A stretch of 64,000 nucleotides of DNA from a bacterium. Its GTDB lineage: Bacteria > JACRDZ01 > JAQUKH01. A model generated the notes under the pieces. That model had not been told where the DNA came from. It made no database searches and saw only the letters and a program-made list of their open reading frames with translations. Within the stretch, counting starts at the first letter, position 1. Every line of letters starts with the position of its first letter. Shown piece after piece: positions 53,807 through 63,281 of the stretch. The stretch covers positions 21,416 to 85,415 of the forward strand of contig JBFMCF010000033.1 in NCBI GenBank assembly GCA_040754625.1. The letters are read 5' to 3'. Position numbers and translations under genes: made by a program.

Positions 53807-54679
53807 TCAAAGAATTATTTTATTCAGCGGATACTCGACAATCCCTTCCGCGCCCGCGCTCTTAAGCTTCAAAATAAGTTCCCTGACTTCATGCTCATTA
53901 ATGATAATCTCTATCGCGATCCAGCCTTTTTCAGTTAAAGGCGAAATAGTCGGTTTTTTTAAAGCTGAGATTATATTAATTATTTCCGGGAGCTTTTTTT
54001 CCGGCAGGTTCATTTTTAACCCGACCATTCCTTCCGCCCTGAGCGCCCCTTTAAGAAGTGTAACAATATTTTCAATTTTTTGTTTTTTCCACGTGTCCTT
54101 CCACGCCTTTTTATTCGCAATAACCCTTGTTGTGGATTCAAGAATGGTTTCAACAATCCTTAAGTTATTCGCCCTGAGGGAATTCCCTGTTTCTGTCAAT
54201 TCCGCAATCGCGTCAACAAGTTTTGGAGGTTTTACCTCTGTCGCTCCCCATGAGAATTCAACATCAGCCCTGACATTATTTTTCGCAAGATATTGTCTTG
54301 TCACTTCCACAAGTTCAGTCGCGATCCGTTTTCCCTCCAGGTCTTTAACAGTTTTTACAGGTGAATTATTCGGGACCGCCAGAACAAGCCGGACAGGACG
54401 AAGCCCTTCTTTTGCGTAAATTAATTCAGCCACTTCAACAACATCGGCTTTGGTTTCCGTTATCCAGTCTTTCCCTGTCAAGCCCATATCAAGGACTTCC
54501 TCTTCAATGTATCTCGGGATTTCCTGCGCGCGTATTAAAATCGCTTCAATTTCCTCATCGTCAATAGATGGGAAGTATGACCGTTCAGGACAATGTATTT
54601 TAAACCCCGCGTTCTTAAATATTTCAAATGTGGAATTTTTCAGGCTCCCCGCAGGCAAGCCCAGTTTTAATTTGTTCAC
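53807..54679 (-). CDS. hisG: ATP phosphoribosyltransferase, long form
   Basis: HisG starts histidine synthesis by joining ATP and PRPP. The 290-residue length and C-terminal ACT-like domain ([23 protein letters not shown]) mark the long form, which does not need HisZ. Motifs: [47 protein letters not shown] and [16 protein letters not shown]. It starts with GTG at 54677-54679, preceded by AGGAAGGG. No other his gene adjoins it. Confidence 0.95.
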   Translation of the reverse strand: MNKLKLGLPAGSLKNSTFEIFKNAGFKIHCPERSYFPSIDDEEIEAILIRAQEIPRYIEEEVLDMGLTGKDWITETKADVVEVAELIYAKEGLRPVRLVLAVPNNSPVKTVKDLEGKRIATELVEVTRQYLAKNNVRADVEFSWGATEVKPPKLVDAIAELTETGNSLRANNLRIVETILESTTRVIANKKAWKDTWKKQKIENIVTLLKGALRAEGMVGLKMNLPEKKLPEIINIISALKKPTISPLTEKGWIAIEIIINEHEVRELILKLKSAGAEGIVEYPLNKIIL

Positions 54680-54741
54680 CTCGCCCTTCCTTTCTCAATT
54701 TATAAATTATACACAAAATCCAGATACTTTTCCACAATAAA

Positions 54742-54770
54742 AAAGGGAGGGGAAATATTCCCCTCCCTTT
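54742..54770 (-). terminator. Terminator after the Ig-domain protein gene
   Basis: AAAGGGAGGGGAA and its exact complement form a 13-bp stem with a 3-base loop, and the minus strand continues TTTTTTATT. It lies 27 bp after the stop at 54797. Confidence 0.9.
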
Positions 54771-54796
54771 CCAGTGCAACACATGCTTTTACTATA

Positions 54797-55936
54797 TCAC
54801 TGGGTCATAACTTCAATAGAAAGCGACCTGAAATCGAAATGCCCATTCCCGTCATCAACTTTGCAGTTAATATTAAACCATACCGACGGCTTGTCCCAGA
54901 CACTCGCCTTGCTTATGTAAGGCGCCTGCCATTTTATATTTTGACCGTTCGGAGACGGGACAAACATACCGATAGGCAGACCTCCCATTTCAGGTATCGA
55001 TTCCCAGTAATAAACCAATGGATCATTTTCCGCATCATACGCAAGCGCTGTTAAAGATATTTCCTCACCGGCCACTAAGCCATACTGTTTTGAGGCAGTA
55101 ATAAAGAAGTTATACGGCGGAGTGTTATACCCTGAACTGGAATTCACATAAACAAAAATATGATATGATTCCTGAAAACCGCCTCTTGTATCTCTTGCTT
55201 CACAGGCAAATTCGTATGACTGCATCCCGGAAGTATTTGGCGCGATCCAATCGCAATTTTGAGCATCCGGTCCGGGATTGCTGAAATATCCTGCCACAGG
55301 ACCTACCATTTTCCAGCGGTAAGTAATAGGATCATAATCAGGATCCATGGCATTGGCAAACAGCCGGACTACTCCACCGGGCCCGACAGTATTCATATCG
55401 GAATGAACATCTGTAAAAAACGGCGGCTGGTTCGGCATAGTCGGCGGCGGGACATAGCCTGACATCATAACATTAATAAATATTTCGGCCTTGTTTTCCG
55501 CGCCTTTTGAATCCCTTACTTTTACAGCAACATTTACGCCTGTCCCATAGCCCGGAGCGGTCCATCTGATTGACCTGCCGCCTGGCTCAGGATACCATGC
55601 CCCCTGGCTGACAAACCAGTCAAAAACCAAGGGATCATTGTCAGGGTCTCCCGCATCAGCCCTGATAGTTATCATTTCATTTGTGGTTACACTCATCCTG
55701 TCTGCAATAATAGTAACCCACGGCGGAGTATTATAATTGCCACCTGTCCCTCCCCCTGTCGGCGGCGGCGGTGGTATATAAGTTCCCGTTCCCGTCACTG
55801 TTACTGTTCCTGTTGTGGGGCCTGTCCCCGGGTCATCGCCTTGCGGAATACAATTCGGCCCCCCGCAGATAAAAAACACAAGCACCAGGCCTAAGCCTAT
55901 AAATGTTTTAAATATCCTGTTTCTAAACATACGCAC
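54797..55936 (-). CDS. Secreted protein with three Ig/PKD-like domains
   Basis: The 379-residue product has a signal sequence (FKTFIGLGLVLVFFICGG) with Cys near its end, so lipidation is possible though the lipobox is weak. A Thr/Gly/Pro-rich linker (about 33-70) leads to three repeats, each with a DPDNDPLVFDW / DPDYDPITYRW / DAENDPLVYYW core typical of PKD/cadherin-like folds. It is likely exposed at the cell surface. A strong ribosome site (AAAGGAGGAGG) precedes the ATG. It is a single-gene unit with a strong terminator. Confidence 0.8.
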   Translation of the reverse strand: MRMFRNRIFKTFIGLGLVLVFFICGGPNCIPQGDDPGTGPTTGTVTVTGTGTYIPPPPPTGGGTGGNYNTPPWVTIIADRMSVTTNEMITIRADAGDPDNDPLVFDWFVSQGAWYPEPGGRSIRWTAPGYGTGVNVAVKVRDSKGAENKAEIFINVMMSGYVPPPTMPNQPPFFTDVHSDMNTVGPGGVVRLFANAMDPDYDPITYRWKMVGPVAGYFSNPGPDAQNCDWIAPNTSGMQSYEFACEARDTRGGFQESYHIFVYVNSSSGYNTPPYNFFITASKQYGLVAGEEISLTALAYDAENDPLVYYWESIPEMGGLPIGMFVPSPNGQNIKWQAPYISKASVWDKPSVWFNINCKVDDGNGHFDFRSLSIEVMTQ

Positions 55937-56057
55937 CTCCTCCTTTCATTTTTTTATTATTTATTTGTAAAGTTATATTTAAACCCTCCTCCGAACCTTT
56001 ACATTAATTTATATATGCCAAAAATAATAAATTGTCTATAAGCGGTTTCATAAGTTT

Positions 56058-57317
56058 TTAATGTATCACCTTTCTTAAATATTCAATGTAATCAAATCCG
56101 GGGCTTTGCTCAATTGTATGACAATTTATACAGATATGCCTGCTGACGCCAGCCGGCTCCTTTTGAATTTTGTCGTGATTTGTAAATATTTTGTGGCATT
56201 GCTCGCATTGCACGCCTGTCTCCCCTTCCAGATTATAACCAAGTGTATGGCAGGATAAACAGCCGAGCACCCTGTCTTTCCCTTCTTTTTTTAAACTCTC
56301 AAGCGCCCTGGCGTGCCTCGTGGTTTCCCATTGATTATATTCTTTTTCATGGCAGCCTTTGCAATAAACACTGCCGAGATGCTTATTATTGACCTGGAGC
56401 CTTTTTAATTGCCTGTCCGCTGATTTTTCCTCACATTCATCAATCATCTTCTGGATTTCCGGGTCATTTTTCACCGAAGTATCCAGCGTGTATAATTTAT
56501 TCGACGGGCGAAAATCCGGTTCTTTTGACAAGGTAATTTTTCCTATATAATGGCCTTTGGTACCGGCCTGTACCAAAATAGTATTTTTTATTTTTAACGG
56601 TTCTTCATTCGGTTTAAAATCAAAACCGCCTATAATAAGATTAATTCCATCTACGTTTCCCGCAAGTTTAATGTTCTCTTCAAAAGACAATCTGCTTAGA
56701 ACTACAATAAAATCGACTTTTTCTTTTAATTCTTTAATATTTTTTTTTAAAACATCTATTGGATCCAAAATAAAAATACCCAAGTCATTTAAATCGGACA
56801 TATTTTTGTCCGGGGAAATAATATTATTTAAATTTTTTCCCATTATTCCAAAAATTCCCGCTTTTACGTCTTTTTTCTCAATTATAACTAAATTTCTGAA
56901 AATAGGGTTTTGGTCCCGCGTGGAAACAATATTGCTGGAAATAAACGGTAGTATTCCAGATTTTTCTTTCAGAAATTCAATACCGGAATTGAGTTCATTC
57001 GCGCCGATATTTACAGCATCGTAGTTAAAATGCCTGTATATATCCAAAACCGCCCGGTTTTTCTCTTCTTCATTAATATGAGAAAATAAATCGCCGGCGT
57101 CAAGCAGGAGAGAACCATGGACATCCCGCCTTATCTCTTTGAGGACTGTCCCCCTGCGGTTTAATCCTCCATAGGGGGCTCCGGGACAACTGCACGGCTG
57201 TAAAAACCCATACGTATTATTTGTATAAATAATTTCAATTTCCCTGCAATAATATTTATTTAAAAATACAAAATTGAATAACATAAGAATAAATAAGCTT
57301 AATTTATAAAAACGCAT
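56058..57317 (-). CDS. UshA-like phosphoesterase domain fused to a tetraheme cytochrome c
   Basis: The 419-residue product has a signal peptide, then a 5'-nucleotidase/UshA-type domain (about 25-270). Here the usual metal motif TNDxHG is TNNTYG and GNHE is GANE, so metal binding is doubtful, while LLLDAGDLF is kept; a CSC motif (QPCSCPGAPYGGLNRRG) is inserted. The C-terminal part (about 325-419) has four CxxCH heme motifs: CKGCH, CLSCH, CEQCH, CINCH. Related proteins occur in metal-reducing and other anaerobes. It is divergent from the hybrid kinase. Confidence 0.85.
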   Translation of the reverse strand: MRFYKLSLFILMLFNFVFLNKYYCREIEIIYTNNTYGFLQPCSCPGAPYGGLNRRGTVLKEIRRDVHGSLLLDAGDLFSHINEEEKNRAVLDIYRHFNYDAVNIGANELNSGIEFLKEKSGILPFISSNIVSTRDQNPIFRNLVIIEKKDVKAGIFGIMGKNLNNIISPDKNMSDLNDLGIFILDPIDVLKKNIKELKEKVDFIVVLSRLSFEENIKLAGNVDGINLIIGGFDFKPNEEPLKIKNTILVQAGTKGHYIGKITLSKEPDFRPSNKLYTLDTSVKNDPEIQKMIDECEEKSADRQLKRLQVNNKHLGSVYCKGCHEKEYNQWETTRHARALESLKKEGKDRVLGCLSCHTLGYNLEGETGVQCEQCHKIFTNHDKIQKEPAGVSRHICINCHTIEQSPGFDYIEYLRKVIH

Positions 57318-57409
57318 ATGATATTTTTATCGGTAAATTCAAAAAAATTAATAAGTATTTTTGTTAAAAAATCTATTTGTAAAAATTAAATTTAGGAGTA
57401 TCATATAAA

Positions 57410-57457
57410 ATGATTCAAACCGTTAGAACAGTTTAAACTGTTTGAACCGTTTAAACA
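57410..57457 (+). promoter_or_regulatory. Repeat-rich leader upstream of the hybrid kinase, with a possible leader peptide
   Basis: A 16-bp perfect palindrome AACAGTTTAAACTGTT (57427-57442) lies between two AACCGTT direct repeats. The same stretch holds an 8-codon frame (MIQTVRTV, ATG at 57410, stop 57434-57436) with AGGAG upstream. Operator or leader-peptide control is possible. Confidence 0.4.
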
Positions 57458-57481
57458 AATTTTTTAACTTTGGAGGACATA

Positions 57482-60040
57482 ATGACCAATATTGACAAAT
57501 TATCCAGTGTGCTTAATGGAAAAATCCCCGGGAAACCAGGGACGGGTTTAACACCGGGCATTTCCTTAACAGATAAAAATAACCATGAGTTTTTTAAACA
57601 ACTGCTTAAAGAGATTGAAGAGTTAAAAAATGAATTCGCAAACAGTATTTCCGCCCAAAAAAAAATATCAGACCTTGGAGTAAAACTCACTTCTGAGAAA
57701 AATATAAAAGAAATTTCCAAAACGATACTGGATTGCGCTATGACCCTGACCAAAACACCCGCCGGGAGTATCAGCCTGTATGATGAAAAAGAAAACACGC
57801 TTAACCTTGTTTCCGCAAAAGGTTTTAGCTCCGAATTTTCAGAGGTAAAAAAATACCCTGTCCGGCCTGGCGGGATGACCGAACATATCTTGAAGCAAAA
57901 AGAGCCGATTGTGGTAAACAATATTGCCAGCCAGCCTTCTTTTAACAACCCGATGATGTTGAAAGAAAAAGTAAGCTCACTGATTGCCCAGACTTTATTT
58001 TGCGAAGAAAAAATTGTAGGGATCCTGTATGTGGACGATTTTGTACCAAGGAATTTCCTGCCGGAACAAATTGCCCAGCTTTCTCTTTTGGCCATGCAGG
58101 CCGCGTTCGGCATAGAAAAAATCAAACTGCTCACACAATTAGAAAAGAAAAACCATGAATTAATAAAAACCACCGAATATATGAAAGCCATACTCGATAA
58201 TTCCGCGGACATGATTATTACCACAAATTCAAACGCGGAGATAGTCGAGTTTAATCCCGCGGGCGAGCGAATGCTCGGGTATAAAAAAGAAGAAGTGTGC
58301 GGAACATCTGTTGAAAAATTCTACCGCCATGCCGAGGAAAGACGAAAGATCCTCGAGAAACTTCAAAAAAAGGAGCAGGTCGCAAATTATGAAACAAAAT
58401 TGTGGACAAAAGGAAAAAAACTGCTGGACATATCTTTAAGCCTTTCCCAGTTGAAAGATAAAGAAGGCTGTGTTATCGGTACCGTGGGCATCAGCAAAGA
58501 TATCAGCAAACAAAAACAGCTTGAAAAAAAATTAAGGGAAACAAACAAGCAGCTGGAACAGAAGATAAAAGAAGTCCAGAAGATAGACCAGATGAAATCC
58601 GATTTTTTATCCGTTGTTTCACATGAATTGAGGACCCCCTTGACCTCTATCCTCGGTTTCGCGAAGATGATTCAAAGAAGGTTTATCAAAGAGATTATCC
58701 CTGCCATGAATACTCAAGAAGCGAAAATTTCCGAATCCGTTGATAAAATCCAGGAAAATCTTAAAATTATCACTTCGGAGGGAGAACGGCTGGCACGCCT
58801 TATTAATAATGTCCTGGACCTTGCAAAAATAGAAGCGGGGAAAATGGAATGGAAGATTGAACCGTCCAGAATAGAGGACATATGTAAAACAGCAATGTAT
58901 GCGGTTTCTTCACTCGCGGACCATAAAAAACTTGCCATAAAATTTGACGCTGATGAGAACCTCCCGATGGTAAATGTCGATAAAGACAGGTTAATCCAGG
59001 TAGTTACTAATCTTTTCAGCAATGCCATCAAATTTACAAATACCGGCGCGGTTACCTGCACCATCAGAAAAACAGCGGATAAAATAGAGATTTGCATAAA
59101 AGACACCGGTATAGGCATAAGGCCTGAAGATATTGGAAAAGTTTTTGAAAAATTCAAACAAGTCGGGGAAGGAGACACTGTAAGCGATAAACCCAAGGGA
59201 ACGGGCCTGGGGCTTACCATATGCAAAGAAATAATCGAGGCGCTTGGCGGCAAGATCTGGGTCGAAAGTGTTTTTACAAAAGGCAGTTCTTTTATATTTA
59301 CACTGCCGGCACTCATAGAAACCGCCCCGTCCAAAGCAAAAGACACATCCCTGGAATATGCTCCTATAACAATAAGTAAATTTATTGACAAAATCAGCAG
59401 GAAAGAAAAAGGCCATCTTATCCTGATTGTTGATGACGAGACACATATCAGAAACCTGTTAAGACAGGAGCTCGAGGATGAAGGCTACAAGGTCCTGGAG
59501 GCAGTAAACGGCAACGAAGCGCTTCTTACGGCCCGTAAGGAAAAACCTGACCTTATAATCTGCGATATATTAATGCCCGGGTTAAACGGTTTTGATGTCC
59601 TTACTCTTCTTAAAACAGATGAAAACACTTCTGACATTCCCATACTTATCCATTCAATATACGAGGACAAGGAAAAAGGGTATAAACTCGGTGCGGACGA
59701 ATATATTACCAAATCAGTCAATACTGAAAAATTAATAAAATCTGTTTCCGATCTTTTGTCAGGGAAAGGTAAAAAAACACGGAATAAAAAGGTCCTTCTT
59801 ATTGAAGAAGATAAAGCGATTTCCAATGCCGTCCATGATGTCTTGAAATCAAAAGGTTACCAGGTCATATCCGCTTACACAAGTAAAGAGGGACTCGAAA
59901 AGGTAAAAATCGAAAGCCCTGATTTAATTATAATTGACGATTTAATCTCCAAATCCAATGATTATGAAATCTTAAAAACCCTGAAATCATTCAAGGAGAC
60001 AGAGAAATCAAATATAGTTATTCTTACTAGAGACAAATAG
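57482..60040 (+). CDS. Hybrid histidine kinase: GAF-PAS-HisKA-HATPase-REC-truncated REC
   Basis: The 852-residue cytosolic protein has a GAF domain (about 60-205), a PAS domain (IVEFNPAGERMLGYKKEEV), phospho-His in VVSHELRTPLTSILGF, HATPase boxes NLFSNAIKFT, DTGIGIRPEDIGKVF and GTGLGLTICKEI, a first REC (LIVDDETHIRNLL, LIICDILMPGLNGF, YITKSV with Lys) and a second REC that ends after about 85 residues at IVILTRDK, before its Lys. It has no membrane helices. The start is the ATG at 57482 with GGAGG just before. The next gene may be its partner. Confidence 0.93.
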   Translation: MTNIDKLSSVLNGKIPGKPGTGLTPGISLTDKNNHEFFKQLLKEIEELKNEFANSISAQKKISDLGVKLTSEKNIKEISKTILDCAMTLTKTPAGSISLYDEKENTLNLVSAKGFSSEFSEVKKYPVRPGGMTEHILKQKEPIVVNNIASQPSFNNPMMLKEKVSSLIAQTLFCEEKIVGILYVDDFVPRNFLPEQIAQLSLLAMQAAFGIEKIKLLTQLEKKNHELIKTTEYMKAILDNSADMIITTNSNAEIVEFNPAGERMLGYKKEEVCGTSVEKFYRHAEERRKILEKLQKKEQVANYETKLWTKGKKLLDISLSLSQLKDKEGCVIGTVGISKDISKQKQLEKKLRETNKQLEQKIKEVQKIDQMKSDFLSVVSHELRTPLTSILGFAKMIQRRFIKEIIPAMNTQEAKISESVDKIQENLKIITSEGERLARLINNVLDLAKIEAGKMEWKIEPSRIEDICKTAMYAVSSLADHKKLAIKFDADENLPMVNVDKDRLIQVVTNLFSNAIKFTNTGAVTCTIRKTADKIEICIKDTGIGIRPEDIGKVFEKFKQVGEGDTVSDKPKGTGLGLTICKEIIEALGGKIWVESVFTKGSSFIFTLPALIETAPSKAKDTSLEYAPITISKFIDKISRKEKGHLILIVDDETHIRNLLRQELEDEGYKVLEAVNGNEALLTARKEKPDLIICDILMPGLNGFDVLTLLKTDENTSDIPILIHSIYEDKEKGYKLGADEYITKSVNTEKLIKSVSDLLSGKGKKTRNKKVLLIEEDKAISNAVHDVLKSKGYQVISAYTSKEGLEKVKIESPDLIIIDDLISKSNDYEILKTLKSFKETEKSNIVILTRDK

Positions 60041-60042
60041 CG

Positions 60043-60068
60043 CTCTGCTAAATTAATTTTTAGTAGAG
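60043..60068 (+). terminator. Hairpin just after the hybrid kinase stop
   Basis: CTCTGCTAAA and TTTAGTAGAG form a 10-bp stem (one G-U) with a 6-base AT loop; it lacks a clear U-run because the fold-back element begins within its right arm. It is a weak terminator candidate. Confidence 0.4.
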
Positions 60069-60263
60069 TTATGGTGGTCTGAATTTTTCGGCTAAGGTTC
60101 AAGCTTAAGTATCTGTAGCTCAATTTCGCAGTGATATGCGCCCCCCATCCCCCATTCCGATAGTAATCGGAACGGGGTGTATCTCCGCATATCATCTGCT
60201 CATTTCGCACAGATACTAAATCTTGTCCCTTTAATGCCGTAAAATCCAAACCACCATAACTCT
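60065..60263. repeat. 199-bp fold-back (MITE-like) element
   Basis: The 28-bp ends AGAGTTATGGTGGT...CGGC (60065-60092) and GCCG...ACCACCATAACTCT (60236-60263) are inverted with three mismatches. Inside, AGTATCTGT, GCAG-TGATATGCG and a central CCCCATTCCGAT/ATCGGAACGGGG hairpin also pair. No gene is coded. It may be a non-autonomous element or a structured RNA. Confidence 0.8.
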
Positions 60264-60318
60264 TATGCGAGTCTATTAATAATTAATTTAACAATGCAAT
60301 AGTTTTAAGAACTTTATC

Positions 60319-63258
60319 ATGGAAACAAAAACACCCGTAAAGGAAAAATTTAACCTGAAACGGCTGCTTCAGGATGAAAAAGAAAATATAGCCATTCTTT
60401 TAAAAGAAACTGCCAAATTGCTTTCTTTTGAAAGCGAGATATCTTTATATGATAATGAAATACACCTTGCCGCTTCTACCTCAATAGAGCCTTCAAAATT
60501 TAATGTAGCTCTGGATTTTTTATCCGATCAGGCCGATCATTTTGAAAATGATACCGGATTAATTTTTAAATTTAAATACCGGGAAAATCCGCTTGGATTT
60601 ATTTTTATCCGGAAAGATTCTTTCCCGAAAGAAAAAATATTAAATCTTTCCGCCGCGATTAAAAATCTTTTAAATGAAATTATTAAATTAAAAGTTGAAA
60701 AGAAAGAATTATTGCAGGAAATTCTCAGTAATTACAGGGAAATAAATTTATTGTATAAATTCGGCGGGAACATCAGCGCTCACCTCGACCTTGATGATGT
60801 CCTGAAAAATGTCCTGATAGAAAGCAGGAATATCATACCCGCGGATACTTACGCCATCCAGCTCCTTGATAAAAAAACAAACATATTGCAGACAAAGGCC
60901 TTCCTGGGAAATCCATGCCCGTCTTCCGGCCAGGCGCACCCGGATAAAATAATTGCCCGCATGGTAGTGAAAACCGGGACACCCCAGATCGTTAACGATA
61001 TAAAAGAAAAACAAAAAATCAAAGGCTGTCAATGCGGCATAAATTCAATAATAGGTATTCCCTTAAAAACAAAAGAAGAAGTTTATGGAGTAATAATTTT
61101 AAGTTCGGGCAGGCAAAATCATTTTACGGCGCGCGACGAAAAGCTTTTATTCAGCCTTGCCACACAAGCGGCTATCGCAATAGAAAATTATTATCTTGAA
61201 AAAATCAACTGGGGAAATAAACGGCAATTGGCCCTTAAAACAATAGTAAACGAGGAACAGGAAAAAGAATACAAAGATTATGTCAGCCTGTCGTTCCAGA
61301 CTCCGGCATTTACAAGTAAAATACCGGAGGACCCTGTCCCGTATCTTATTTGCGGCGAATACGGCGTCGGCAAAAAACTCCTGGCACGGGACATCCACCG
61401 TAAAAGCAAAAGGGTCCAAGGCCCCTTTATCCCTGTTGACTGCGCAATCTTTTCTTCATCGCCGCTGAGCCACAAGCTTCTTTTTGGATCAAACACAGGC
61501 TATAAACAAAAAAAATCGGAAGTTGATTTCAGCTACCTGGAACTCGCGGAAGGCGGGACGCTTTTCCTGCAGAATGTGGACAGGCTCCCGAAGGAACTTG
61601 GAGAAAAATTATGCGAATTCATTAATTCTAAAGATATAAGAATCGCCGCAGAAACATCCATATCCCTGGATAAAAAAGTTGAAAAAGGCGAATTCGACCT
61701 CAGGCTTTTCAAAATTCTAAGTCTGAACACCATATTTATATCCCCTTTAAGAGAAAGGAAAAAAGACATTATTAAATTAACTGAATATTTCATAAAAAAA
61801 TATTCAGCGTATCTTGGCAAAAACATAGAAGGCGTGGACAGCAAAGGTTATGAAAAACTCTTGAATTACCATTACCAGCTCGGCAATATAAAGGAATTAA
61901 AACAGATAATAGAACGCGCGTGCATTTTAACAGAAACAAATATTATCCCAAGCGAGTACATATTCCTGGGCCTGCCCGCCGCCCAGACTAAATTTTGTTT
62001 TAATCTTCTTAACATTAAACCTTTCAATTACCTTGTTAAAAAAGGGTTTTTCCCGCGTCCATTTGTTTATATAAGTTCCCTTTTTGTCCTTATGATTTAT
62101 TACTTTGCTTTTTTCCCAAAGAATAAATTTACTGAAAATCCCGGGACATTTTTCGCGTGGTCGCTCTGGTGGCCGTTTTTTATATTTTCATTTTTCTTTT
62201 TCGCAAGGCTTTGGTGCAGTATCTGTCCTATCAATGAATATGGAATTTTTTTAAGAAAAGTGAAACATTTCAATTTGCAAATACCTTCTTTTATCAAAAA
62301 CAATACTCATTATTTTATAATAATCGGGTTTTTATTGATTATCTGGGTCGAAGAAGTTTTTGTTATGCGATATTCAGCGTTCCGCACAGGACTTATCATG
62401 GGAACAATATTTTCAATTGCGGCCCTGACAAACATACTTTTCCCCAGGCATACCTACTGCCGCTATATCTGCCCCCTTGGGTGGGCTGCCGGGATGTTTT
62501 CATTTTTTTCGGTTATTGAATTAAGGTCAAATCCCAATATTTGCGCCAATAAATGTAAAACCCACGATTGCTTCAAAGGCAGCGAAAAAATTGAAGGATG
62601 CCCCATGTTTCTTCATCCTCAATTCATCGATACCAATCTCCTGTGCAAACTCTGCTTACGCTGTGTCCGCTTATGCCCAAACGATTCCCCGCAGTTAAAC
62701 CTCAGACTTCCCGGCTGGGACATCGCATCTTGCGAAAACCTCGGGCATAAAACATCGCTGTTAATCGCTGTTTTGCTTAGTGTTCCTTACGCAATTATAA
62801 TCTCTGAATCAAAAAGGTTTCAGCATTACTATTCCTTTTTTAATTTTACAGTTTTCTTCTGGACACTTCCGGTTATAATGGGGCTTATAATCTGGATTAC
62901 AAATTACATTTTCCTCGGGCCCGGCAGAAAAAATAATTTTCATAATTTTTTAAACATTTTAAATACATATATTCCCCTGGCCCTGGCGGCAAATGTAAGC
63001 CTCCAATTAAAATATATTCCAATTGTTCCGAAAGTAAACATTGACGCCAATCTTTTAGGTACCGAAAAAATTTTTTCCTTTTCTCTTCTTAATCTTTCCC
63101 AGACAGTGATTCTTTTATCAGGGCTTGTTTTTTCTTTTTTCCTGATGTATACCCGGGCGCACCGCTTTAAAGAAAAACAGCAATTCTTTTATTATATAGG
63201 CCACCAGCTAATTATGTTCTCTTATTGCTTGTCATTTTTAAATTTTATGTTATACTAA
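60319..63258 (+). CDS. Fusion: GAF + degenerate sigma54-activator AAA + NapH/NosR-type polyferredoxin membrane domain
   Basis: The 979-residue protein has a soluble N-terminus with a GAF domain (about 165-300), a AAA region like sigma54 activators (about 320-555): Walker A GEYGVGKK is kept, but the Walker B acid pair is replaced (GTLFLQNV) and the GAFTGA loop is missing (LFGSNTGYKQKK); SPLRERKKDI is kept. Instead of a DNA-binding helix-turn-helix, from about residue 575 a membrane domain follows with several helices and cluster motifs CSICP, CRYICPLGW, CANKCKTHDC and CKLCLRCVRLCP. NapH/NosR/CcoG-like proteins move electrons. ATG at 60319; no clear ribosome site. A redox-linked signal protein is inferred. 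Confidence 0.85.
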   Translation: METKTPVKEKFNLKRLLQDEKENIAILLKETAKLLSFESEISLYDNEIHLAASTSIEPSKFNVALDFLSDQADHFENDTGLIFKFKYRENPLGFIFIRKDSFPKEKILNLSAAIKNLLNEIIKLKVEKKELLQEILSNYREINLLYKFGGNISAHLDLDDVLKNVLIESRNIIPADTYAIQLLDKKTNILQTKAFLGNPCPSSGQAHPDKIIARMVVKTGTPQIVNDIKEKQKIKGCQCGINSIIGIPLKTKEEVYGVIILSSGRQNHFTARDEKLLFSLATQAAIAIENYYLEKINWGNKRQLALKTIVNEEQEKEYKDYVSLSFQTPAFTSKIPEDPVPYLICGEYGVGKKLLARDIHRKSKRVQGPFIPVDCAIFSSSPLSHKLLFGSNTGYKQKKSEVDFSYLELAEGGTLFLQNVDRLPKELGEKLCEFINSKDIRIAAETSISLDKKVEKGEFDLRLFKILSLNTIFISPLRERKKDIIKLTEYFIKKYSAYLGKNIEGVDSKGYEKLLNYHYQLGNIKELKQIIERACILTETNIIPSEYIFLGLPAAQTKFCFNLLNIKPFNYLVKKGFFPRPFVYISSLFVLMIYYFAFFPKNKFTENPGTFFAWSLWWPFFIFSFFFFARLWCSICPINEYGIFLRKVKHFNLQIPSFIKNNTHYFIIIGFLLIIWVEEVFVMRYSAFRTGLIMGTIFSIAALTNILFPRHTYCRYICPLGWAAGMFSFFSVIELRSNPNICANKCKTHDCFKGSEKIEGCPMFLHPQFIDTNLLCKLCLRCVRLCPNDSPQLNLRLPGWDIASCENLGHKTSLLIAVLLSVPYAIIISESKRFQHYYSFFNFTVFFWTLPVIMGLIIWITNYIFLGPGRKNNFHNFLNILNTYIPLALAANVSLQLKYIPIVPKVNIDANLLGTEKIFSFSLLNLSQTVILLSGLVFSFFLMYTRAHRFKEKQQFFYYIGHQLIMFSYCLSFLNFMLY

Positions 63259-63281
63259 TTATCCGCGTGAGGGAGCTTTTA

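Noticed and set aside
57451..58224. Minus-strand frame opposite the hybrid kinase
   Set aside because: It is the complement of GAF and linker codons, with no signal of its own.
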